From positions 1-10,032 of the forward strand of contig NWUY0303989650.1 in NCBI GenBank assembly GCA_004151065.3: DNA of 10,032 bases. Reading direction: 5' to 3'. This DNA is from Larix sibirica. Lineage: Eukaryota > Streptophyta > Pinopsida > Pinales > Pinaceae. The notes below the pieces were generated by a model. It was not told the origin of the DNA. It saw only the letters and a program-made list of their open reading frames with translations, and did not search any database. Positions within the stretch are counted from its first letter, which is position 1. Every line of letters starts with the position of its first letter. Positions 1 to 7,400 of the stretch are shown piece by piece. A program made the position numbers and the translations under genes.

Positions 1-216
1 TAAAGGAAGGAAAGCGCTCTTACTAATTCGAGACAGTCATAAAAGTAGTACAATATTATCCAGAATATTTATAAGTGTGCTCCTGTGGATAATGATGGCA
101 AGTGTGAGCCAAAATAGGAAATAGGTGGCCAACAACCTAGTCAAAACACCTAGGAAAGTATAAAAATGAATAATACTTTATATCCTAAGTCTAGATGGGT
201 TTTTAATATTCTAACA
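1..216 (-). mobile_element. Probable LTR fragment of a retrotransposon, running off the left edge
   Basis: Read on the minus strand, an element-like start TGTTAGAATATT begins at 216 and is preceded by GAGGGG, a short polypurine tract like the one next to a 3' LTR. TATA-like stretches (GGATATAAAG, CTTATAAATA) follow inside. The other end is outside the window and no partner LTR was found, so the assignment rests on the border motif alone. If correct, the internal domain would lie to the right and is too decayed to recognise. Confidence 0.4.
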
Positions 217-709
217 CCCCTCATATGCACATATCAAATTACACTCCATTCAATTGAGCCTCATTCACCTCTATTATATAAGGTAGTGGGACATGAGAAC
301 ATATTCCATGATGAATGTGGGATAACTCATTTTATAAATTAGTTAGTTATTGAAGAATAACATAGCTTAATAATCTACTTATGACTCATTGTGTTTACAA
401 AATGCTTTAGACATGTACAACTATAAATGAGACCACTATAATAGACATATACAACTATAAATGAGACCACTAGACAACCATTAACACATTTTATCAATTA
501 TCTTATGAAAAAAAAATTAAAGCTCTAACCTTTAAAAAAGCTATCAAGAAAGATCTAGGAGATCTTTGTGATTGAAACTACCAACGAAAATCCAACCAAA
601 TATTAAGATATCGACGAGTTTGTCTCCCATAACAAAATGGTATTATAGTCTTAATGCATTGCCATGTAAGGTATGGTGGTCCCACAAAGTTTTCTAAAGC
701 CCAAAAATG
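217..709. other. AT-rich intergenic stretch, no gene seen
   Basis: No coding signal was found on either strand. The only clear structure is a 34-bp tandem duplication at 409..442 and 443..476, whose units share ACAACTATAAATGAGACCAC. If the left-edge LTR call is right, this may be decayed retrotransposon interior. Confidence 0.5.
409..476. repeat. 34-bp tandem duplication
   Basis: Two units with few differences (for example ACATGTAC against ACATATAC), starting AGACAT at 409 and 443. Confidence 0.85.
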
Positions 710-847
710 ATGTGCAAAAAATCATTGACCTTGGATGAGTTAGCAAAGGCTCTCATGGAGATGGATGAAGGTGAAAGGATGTGCGAAAAATCATTGACCT
801 TGGATGAGTTAACAAAGGCTCTCATGGAGATGGATGAAGGTGATTCA
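710..847. repeat. 69-bp tandem duplication inside the LINE-like fragment
   Basis: Units 710..778 and 779..847 differ by about three bases. The period is a multiple of three and keeps the plus-strand frame, so KSLTLDEL(A/T)KALMEMDEG appears twice. It presumably arose after insertion, since a single such motif is expected in a reverse transcriptase. Confidence 0.92.
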
Positions 848-1105
848 CTTAGATTGGACAACTTTTTTGCAAATTTCAAAAGGTGACATAGGACTTTGTC
901 ATCTTAGACTTGTTGCAATTGCATAGAGACACTACAACACTGCCAAGATGTTGACATAAATACATGAATTATCTTATTTATGCCCAACTTTAAAAAAATT
1001 GAACTTATCACGGGGTAAAAATGTCTCAGAATACATAATAGATTTTATTTATGGTTAAAATAAATTATTTTATTAAAAAAATAATGAAGTTTTATGATGA
1101 AAAGT
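710..1105 (+). pseudogene. Decayed LINE-type reverse transcriptase fragment
   Basis: A plus-strand frame from ATG 710 to TGA 886 (58 codons) reads MCKKSLTLDELAKALMEMDE early and DSLRLDNFFANFKR late. This resembles the start of plant non-LTR reverse transcriptases, where an E-E-L..A-L..M motif is followed by G-K-(S/A)-P-G-x-D-G-F and a phenylalanine-rich stretch. After frameshifts and stops, short pieces such as DFVILDLLQLHRD (about 893..931) and KKLNLSRG to YIIDFIYG (about 990..1056) fit the order of later motifs (Trp-Asp block, L-I-P-K, R-P-I-S-L). None is decisive alone. The start codon is not meaningful. Other explanations, including chance, remain. Confidence 0.4.
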
Positions 1106-1183
1106 TTATTAATAGAATTTATTTATGGTTAAAAGAAATTATTTTATAAAAAAATAATGAAGTTTTATGATAAAGTTGATTAA
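1038..1183. repeat. 74-bp AT-rich tandem duplication
   Basis: Units start at 1038 and 1112, both containing TTTATTTATGGTTAAAA and AATAATGAAGTTTTATGAT. They differ by several substitutions and small indels. Confidence 0.88.
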
Positions 1184-1667
1184 ATATGATATGCAATGGA
1201 AGGGCTTTGTTTTTTATTAAATTCATATTTTCAATTATTATTTATTATTTATTTTGTTATGTTGATAATGTATTATTTTTATAGGGAAGAAGAAGAATCA
1301 AAATATTTTATATGGAAGAAGAAGAATCAAAGTATCTTTAATGTCCACTATAATATATTGCAAACAGGATTTAAATCTAAATGGAGAGTATCACAACCAA
1401 TGCTCCCAACCACCCAATCTAAACTTTATTGACTATATGAATAATATAACATATTATTCATATATATGAATAATATAACATATTATTCATATATATGAAT
1501 AATATAACATTCTTATTAAGAAAAAGTCTTTACCTCTCAAAAATATATTGGAAAAAGCATTAAATATATGATTTTTTATTAAATTTATATTTCTCAATTA
1601 TTATTTTGTTATGTGAATAATATACTGATCTTATTTGGAAGAAATCTTTACATCTATGAAATATAAA
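1184..1667. other. AT-rich repeat tract with partly duplicated sequence, no gene
   Basis: The stretch near 1205..1300 (TTTTTTATTAAATTCATATT, then TTTTGTTATG, then GGAAGAA) recurs in diverged form near 1570..1645. GAAGAAGAAGAATCAAA occurs twice with a 29-bp period (about 1286..1342), and AGTCTTTACCTCT near 1525 has a relative AATCTTTACATCT near 1643. The 78-codon frame that opens at 1196 is low-complexity AT-rich translation and I do not regard it as a gene. Confidence 0.6.
1434..1510. repeat. Array of perfect AT palindromes, 29-bp period
   Basis: TATATGAATAATAT, AAC and ATATTATTCATATA form a perfect 14-bp stem with a 3-nt loop (arms 1434..1447 and 1451..1464). It recurs at 1463..1493, overlapping by two bases, and a third left arm at 1492..1505 has lost its partner. 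It could extrude cruciforms or give long hairpins if transcribed. No terminator role is implied. Confidence 0.9.
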
Positions 1668-1812
1668 TTGGGTTCTGATCTAGTGGTTGGAGAGGGCATT
1701 TAGAAATGAAAAATCAAGTCACTTGAACTCCCTTATATGTCCAATTGAAAAAACCATGAATTTTTAATCACCTATAGAAAAAGTTTATGGATACAGGTAA
1801 AAAAAAAAAAAA
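1668..1812 (+). mobile_element. Probable tRNA-derived SINE with poly-A tail
   Basis: GGTTCTGATCTAGTGGTTGG (1671..1690) resembles a tRNA A-box region, and CACTTGAACTCC (1720..1731) a degenerate B box about 40 bp on. The element ends in 14 A at 1799..1812, giving about 145 bp. It differs from the SINE-like element in the ACX4 intron. No target-site duplication was evident. In the corrected locus it would lie downstream of the ACX4 stop. Confidence 0.55.
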
Positions 1813-1865
1813 CAGAGAACATAGGTCACCCAGCACAATGGCAGAATGAGCTATTATGCTGAGAT

Positions 1866-1999
1866 TTTTTCAATGTTCTACATAATCGGTAATCCTGAGA
1901 AAATATTCAATTATCCTACATACGTAGGAAAAAAATTCAATTATTCTACATACATGTAGGAAAAAAAATTCAATTATTCTACATACACGTAGGAAAAAA
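1866..1999. repeat. Three to four units of a 30-33-bp palindromic repeat
   Basis: Units starting ATTCAATTAT at 1905, 1935 and 1968 are followed by CCTACATACGTAGG or TCTACATACATGTAGG and then an A run. Each unit holds a small inverted repeat such as CTAC..GTAG. A degenerate fourth unit (TTTTCAATGTTCTACATAAT) precedes them near 1866. The array lies between the SINE and the contig overlap. Confidence 0.88.
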
Positions 2000-2548
2000 T
2001 AAATATTTTAAATGTCTATTGCACTCTCTAGGTCCATTCTGATCCCATGCAATGGCTTCCATCAGCTAATTTCCTGGATCATCTCCATATTCATTGTACA
2101 GCCCTAGGTGATTCAACAAATATCAAATCTGGGATAAAAAGTCAACCGCCTTGCAAGAATTGTAGCCCAATTATTATTAGAACATAATCCATTGTGGAAA
2201 TCTCTCATTTAGGCATCATTCTATCATAAACATCCTACAATGACAGGCACATAATTGTTTGCTACTAGGGTTACTTGGGCTCCTGCATTCCTCTTTTCAA
2301 CTGACATTTATAACCTTAAATTTATGCGTTGTCAGAAACGACATCTAGATAATCAACAATACTGATAAGGACATTGTCCATGGCAGATGAATTGTACCTA
2401 TAACTTTGCAGTTAACTGTTTACGAGCAGGCGGTGCTTTAAAACTTGCAGTTCCTGTAACTTCTCGCGCAGTGACCAGTGAATTGATTTCATATGTTCCT
2501 TCATATGAGTGTACAGGTTCCAAATCACAAAATGCCTGCAGAAAGAGA

Positions 2549-2610
2549 AAACGTGCATTTAACTAAATGGGAGCAATGTAAACGTGCATTTAACTAAATG
2601 GGAGCAATGT
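2549..2610. repeat. Perfect 31-bp tandem duplication
   Basis: Units 2549..2579 and 2580..2610 are identical and lie 13 bp inside the acceptor end of the last ACX4 intron. The right copy has them at 4427..4488, so the duplication is supported by both contigs. Confidence 0.9.
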
Positions 2611-2788
2611 TCATGCATATTTTTTGCATTTCAGCTTGATTTTCAACCTATCCAATTAAATGCACACTCTAGAGGAAAAACTTATCTTTCGTACAGGACC
2701 AGAAAAAAAATCAAAATTTATAGAAATGGGTCTTCTTTCAATATAAATTTCAAATGCTATTCCCGCATTTCAAGGCCCTCTGTCACAA

Positions 2789-2885
2789 GGGAAAAAGCTA
2801 TTAATAAACTTCCCACTGTTTTAGGAAAAAAGCTATTAATAAACTTCCCACTGTTTTAGTCTTACTTAAGATTCTTACTTAAGAT
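2789..2885. repeat. 35-bp and 13-bp tandem duplications
   Basis: Units 2789..2823 and 2824..2858 (period 35, nearly identical) are followed directly by TCTTACTTAAGAT twice at 2860..2872 and 2873..2885. The corresponding right-copy positions are 4667..4763. All lie in the last ACX4 intron. Confidence 0.88.
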
Positions 2886-2928
2886 GAGACATCTTAATCG
2901 AAAGCAGAACGATGCAACATTATATGCT

Positions 2929-3165
2929 CAAGGGTTAGGTCAAGTGGTCATAAGTTGGACATGAAATCTCTTCCCCCACAGTAGGGGAGGTCACAGGTTC
3001 AACTCTCTTGATCCCCTTAGAGTTAGGCTTCGTGATCAGGACCAATGCTTTACCCCGTTTACCATCCATGAATCATGGGAAGTACTTAGAGGATTACCCA
3101 ATTTACCATCCATGAATCATAGAAAGTACTTAAAGGATTTCCAATAATTTATTCCATAAAAAAAA
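2929..3165 (+). mobile_element. Probable tRNA-derived SINE, left contig copy
   Basis: The A-box-like segment is at about 2938..2950 and the B-box-like GGTTCAACTC at 2996..3005, ending near the A8 run at 3158..3165. The core is identical to the right copy. Here the tail has been caught up in the 99-bp tandem duplication. Confidence 0.5.
3058..3145. repeat. 44-bp tandem duplication, diverged
   Basis: Units 3058..3101 and 3102..3145 share TTTACCATCCATGAATCAT and a following AAGTACTTA. They have several substitutions, so the event is older than the perfect 31-bp and 13-bp repeats. The right copy is at 4936..5023. It forms the tail region of the SINE-like element. Confidence 0.8.
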
Positions 3166-3314
3166 GAATATACTACCTTATATCATACTCTGATACCCTT
3201 TCTCTAATAGACACTTCATAGAAAGTACTTAAAGGATTTCCAATAATTTATTCCATAAAAAAAAGAATATACTACATTATATCATACTCTGATACTCTTT
3301 CTCTATAGACACTT
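3118..3314. repeat. Two tandem 99/98-bp units, only in the left copy
   Basis: Unit 1 is 3118..3216 and unit 2 is 3217..3314. They differ by two substitutions and a 1-bp indel. Unit 2 is identical to the single unit of the right copy. The divergence argues against simple read duplication, so this may be an allelic difference or a collapsed repeat, and it probably explains why the contigs were not merged. Confidence 0.9.
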
Positions 3315-3953
3315 CTGAGAAAATTATACTTGTGAACTAGTTAATATATCTTACACTTTACTGCTAAAGGTTTTGGGCATACATATTCTGGGGGCCACTC
3401 CATACCTTAGCCACTAGAAAGTCAGTCAAGATTCCATTGCCACCAAGCAATTCTCGTCCCAAAGACACTACCTCCCTTGCTTTCGAGGTATTCCACGCCT
3501 ATAAATAGCACAAACCGGTCAGAACTCTCAAAAAGTGCTCTCCTTACATAACTGATTCTAGCCAAATCCTGCATAGAATGATTGTTGCAGTTAAGTTCAC
3601 ATGCCTTGGTTAGGCCGGCATGTCCTATAGTCATTTTCCCATCATCATACAACTTACACAGTCGCCATCCCATTAAGGTCATTGCTTGAATGGTACCCAA
3701 CATACGAACAAGTTTTTCTTGGTTGATTTGGAAAGAATTTAATGACACTCCAAACTGCTTTCTTTCCTGTAAATACCTGTACAGTGAAACAGAAATGGAG
3801 CTCTGTTCCTAAGTTTTCTGTGCGGAAATGAATTAAGTGAATGCTCAAGAGTCAAATGTAATAAATGTCTATGTCCAAGATAAACCAATTTTGCACCTGT
3901 GACACATATCATAGACACCCATTGCAATACCAATGGGCTGCCAAGCAACCATT

Positions 3954-3955
3954 NN
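3954..3955. other. Two-base N gap at a contig junction
   Basis: Two N stand exactly between the end of the first and the start of the second copy of a 1.8-kb block. The base before equals position 5732 and the base after equals position 2078, so no unique sequence lies at the join. I read it as a placeholder gap between two overlapping contigs. Confidence 0.95.
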
Positions 3956-4275
3956 ATCATCTCCATATTCATTGTACAGCCCTAGGTGATTCAACAAATA
4001 TCAAATCTGGGATAAAAAGTCAACCGCCTTGCAAGAATTGTAGCCCAATTATTATTAGAACATAATCCATTGTGGAAATCTCTCATTTAGGCATCATTCT
4101 ATCATAAACATCCTACAATGACAGGCACATAATTGTTTGCTACTAGGGTTACTTGGGCTCCTGCATTCCTCTTTTCAACTGACATTTATAACCTTAAATT
4201 TATGCGTTGTCAGAAACGACATCTAGATAATCAACAATACTGATAAGGACATTGTCCATGGCAGATGAATTGTAC
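3956..4275 (-). other. ACX4 3' UTR / downstream flank in the right contig
   Basis: This 320-bp stretch follows the stop codon and runs to the N gap. It holds no coding signal. The minus strand has an AATAATAA stretch about 220 nt past the stop (4049..4056) that could serve as a near-upstream polyadenylation element, but this is weak. The same sequence at 2078..2397 continues leftward into 1..2077, the likely true downstream flank. Confidence 0.5.
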
Positions 4276-4413
4276 CTATAACTTTGCAGTTAACTGTTTA
4301 CGAGCAGGCGGTGCTTTAAAACTTGCAGTTCCTGTAACTTCTCGCGCAGTGACCAGTGAATTGATTTCATATGTTCCTTCATATGAGTGTACAGGTTCCA
4401 AATCACAAAATGC
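4276..4413 (-). CDS. ACX4: ACX4 last coding exon with catalytic Glu and A-K-L terminus
   Basis: The exon follows TTCTGCAG and encodes [20 protein letters not shown], then [20 protein letters not shown], then LTAKL and a TAG stop at 4276..4278. The Glu of YEGT, codon 4378..4380, aligns with the catalytic base of the glutaryl-CoA dehydrogenase/ACX4 group. A-K-L fits the peroxisomal pattern small-basic-Leu; the Arabidopsis protein ends S-R-L as I recall. An identical copy is at 2398..2535. Confidence 0.95.
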   Translation of the reverse strand, partial: AFCDLEPVHSYEGTYEINSLVTAREVTGTASFKAPPARKQLTAKL

Positions 4414-7400
4414 CTGCAGAAAGAGAAAACGTGCATTTAACTAAATGGGAGCAATGTAAACGTGCATTTAACTAAATGGGAGCAATGTTCATGCATATTT
4501 TTTGCATTTCAGCTTGATTTTCAACCTATCCAATTAAATGCACACTCTAGAGGAAAAACTTATCTTTCGTACAGGACCAGAAAAAAAATCAAAATTTATA
4601 GAAATGGGTCTTCTTTCAATATAAATTTCAAATGCTATTCCCGCATTTCAAGGCCCTCTGTCACAAGGGAAAAAGCTATTAATAAACTTCCCACTGTTTT
4701 AGGAAAAAAGCTATTAATAAACTTCCCACTGTTTTAGTCTTACTTAAGATTCTTACTTAAGATGAGACATCTTAATCGAAAGCAGAACGATGCAACATTA
4801 TATGCTCAAGGGTTAGGTCAAGTGGTCATAAGTTGGACATGAAATCTCTTCCCCCACAGTAGGGGAGGTCACAGGTTCAACTCTCTTGATCCCCTTAGAG
4901 TTAGGCTTCGTGATCAGGACCAATGCTTTACCCCGTTTACCATCCATGAATCATGGGAAGTACTTAGAGGATTACCCAATTTACCATCCATGAATCATAG
5001 AAAGTACTTAAAGGATTTCCAATAATTTATTCCATAAAAAAAAGAATATACTACATTATATCATACTCTGATACTCTTTCTCTATAGACACTTCTGAGAA
5101 AATTATACTTGTGAACTAGTTAATATATCTTACACTTTACTGCTAAAGGTTTTGGGCATACATATTCTGGGGGCCACTCCATACCTTAGCCACTAGAAAG
5201 TCAGTCAAGATTCCATTGCCACCAAGCAATTCTCGTCCCAAAGACACTACCTCCCTTGCTTTCGAGGTATTCCACGCCTATAAATAGCACAAACCGGTCA
5301 GAACTCTCAAAAAGTGCTCTCCTTACATAACTGATTCTAGCCAAATCCTGCATAGAATGATTGTTGCAGTTAAGTTCACATGCCTTGGTTAGGCCGGCAT
5401 GTCCTATAGTCATTTTCCCATCATCATACAACTTACACAGTCGCCATCCCATTAAGGTCATTGCTTGAATGGTACCCAACATACGAACAAGTTTTTCTTG
5501 GTTGATTTGGAAAGAATTTAATGACACTCCAAACTGCTTTCTTTCCTGTAAATACCTGTACAGTGAAACAGAAATGGAGCTCTGTTCCTAAGTTTTCTGT
5601 GCGGAAATGAATTAAGTGAATGCTCAAGAGTCAAATGTAATAAATGTCTATGTCCAAGATAAACCAATTTTGCACCTGTGACACATATCATAGACACCCA
5701 TTGCAATACCAATGGGCTGCCAAGCAACCATTATACGTGATACAGCAAGCACCTGAAATACAATAAAGGCATAAACTCAGTATTGTTCTCAAACCACGCA
5801 CACAAATGAAACTATTGTGATTGGCAGAAAATTATTTAACTGCACTTTTAATTACAGAATTAGCTTTCCGAAATTAGCTTACATTACAGATGTTTAACCT
5901 AAGAGACGATAAAAAAGCAGGGTGATTATATCAAATAGATTCGCCAAAAGAAAATGCATTGACATAGATCACCTTCCTTTATGCAGATTTCTAATGAATT
6001 TTAGAGATCCAAATATTACCAGTCAACTGTGAGAGGCATACCCTGTTTGTATCTTGAAAGGAATTGATGTCTGCCAATCTATCTTCGTCAGCAACAAAAA
6101 CTCCTTTCAAAAGAATGTCCCCATTCTGAACACACCTCAGCCCAATTTTATTCTCTATTTTTGTTACCCTGAGTCCAGGAGTACCCTTTTTCACAATAAA
6201 CCTGTGGAAAATCCATGAAATTATATATGCAAGAAACAATTCAATACATATTACAAAAAATGCTTTTTGTATGTGAAGCCCCTTCTTTAAAAGGAAGCTT
6301 GGTACTTTTCAATGTTCATGCAGTTCTTCTTGCAATGTTTTCATTTTGTCCATCGTATTCATAGGAAGAAACCGTAGTCAAGACGGTTCATCAAATGATG
6401 GTGTTCACAGAAATTGATACGTAAGGTACAGAACAAATAAGTAAGTTCTATTATAATCAAATCAGCTTATGTTTGCTACTATTTCTCCTACCCATTGATT
6501 TGATTTGTGGCGGTATTCCTGGCAAAAACTACTAGTATGTCTGCAAAGGTACTGTTTCCTATCCAGCGTTTTTGGCCATCCAACTTCCAACCACCTTCCA
6601 CCTGCTTTGATTAATATTTAGCAAATGGCATCACCAATGGATGAGATATTAATTATAATTTATTTTCCTTATTTTCTAAAATAGATGGCATACCAATACA
6701 ATAGTTATGCCACTAATTTCATTCTTCCAAACGACAATTAATTAAGAGCCAAGACGATATACGAGGGGAAAAAAAATCCTTATGACAAGAAACTTGAATG
6801 ACAGTTTGATGACAATAGACCTTGGTTGCTGTTGTGCTCAAAGAGCTTGCATCGCTGCCATAGTTGGGTTCAGTCAAGGCCTGTGAACGTGAAAAAACAT
6901 TACATGGCACATTTATCAATACATCTAAAGTGGAAAAAACAATGAGGTGAACAAGGAATAACCTATACTACAAAAAGGATGTGCATACCCAACATATTAT
7001 AGTATCAAGTCGAGCTAAAGACGGTAGGTATTTTTTCTTTTGATCCTCGCTTCCACACATTGCTGTTCAAGTATTTTCAGAAACAATAAGGTAAGATGTA
7101 CTGGATAATCACAATGATACACATCATACAAAAAGAACAGCCATAGTCATGAAAAACTGCCTATGGTAGATGCACTATGACAAACAAAAGAGAGAATATG
7201 TAGGTTGAAAATTTGAGCTTACAAATTGTAAGCATCCCCAAGCAAGTATGAACCATCATAAATGTACAACAGCTAGCATCTACCCTTGCAAGCTCAGTCA
7301 TTGCAAGAGCACTCCCAAGAATAGATAGACCAGGGCAGCCATATCCCTACAAACCAATCACTCTCTAGATTATATTAAATGTAAAAATGTAAGAAGTATT

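Larger units (their letters stand above)
2078..3953. repeat. Left copy of a 1.8-kb duplicated block (probable unmerged contig overlap)
   Basis: It matches 3956..5732 with offset 1878 up to the 99-bp tandem unit, then offset 1779 to the end. Apart from that 99-bp insertion I found no difference by eye; the coding exons and the open frames are identical. It contains the ACX4 3' flank, three complete exons and part of a fourth. Its right end is the contig end. Confidence 0.93.
2398..3953 (-). pseudogene. ACX4: Second, truncated copy of the ACX4 3' end (probable assembly duplicate)
   Basis: The exons are 2398..2535 (last), 3406..3498, 3605..3776 and 3897..3953. The last of these is the left 57 nt of the 77-nt exon complete at 5676..5752, cut off by the N gap. 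The sequences are identical to the right copy, including the GC donor, the YEGT motif and the A-K-L end. There is no lesion other than the cut at the gap. Taken literally it would be a tandem partial gene duplication; taken with the gap it is the same exons assembled twice. It should not be counted as a separate locus without further data. Confidence 0.85.
3956..5732. repeat. Right copy of the 1.8-kb duplicated block
   Basis: This is the copy that continues without a break into the upstream ACX4 exons. It lacks the extra 99-bp unit found in the left copy, so the last intron (4414..5184) is 771 bp here against 870 bp there. Confidence 0.93.

Noticed and set aside
638-650. TGGTATTATAGTC as a degenerate initiator-Met tRNA primer-binding site
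   Set aside because: It matches the usual plant retrotransposon site at 10 of 13 positions, but no LTR end is visible just before it and such matches occur by chance in AT-rich DNA.
2584-2859. 91-codon plus-strand frame, repeated exactly at 4462..4737
   Set aside because: The repetition comes from the duplicated contig block, not from conservation. The frame lies in the last ACX4 intron and runs through the 31-bp and 35-bp tandem repeats.
2938-3010. A tRNA gene
   Set aside because: There are A-box and B-box-like words but no cloverleaf: acceptor and anticodon stems do not pair. A SINE head fits better.
409-3314. A CRISPR array, from the many short direct repeats
   Set aside because: Repeats are directly adjacent, differ from array to array and have no uniform spacers; the context is a spliced plant gene.
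3422-3748. 108-codon minus-strand frame as a complete protein
   Set aside because: It is one ACX4 exon read through the GC-AG intron and into the next exon out of frame. The true exons are 3605..3776 and 3406..3498.
2078-5732. A real recent tandem duplication giving two ACX4 genes
   Set aside because: The N gap lies exactly at the junction, the left copy is truncated at the gap, and the sequences are otherwise identical. It is not excluded, but is much less likely than an unmerged overlap.
6719-6919. 66-codon minus-strand frame as a small gene
   Set aside because: Only 6821..6880 is coding (ACX4 exon with TEPNYGSDA); the rest is intron on both sides with clear splice sites.
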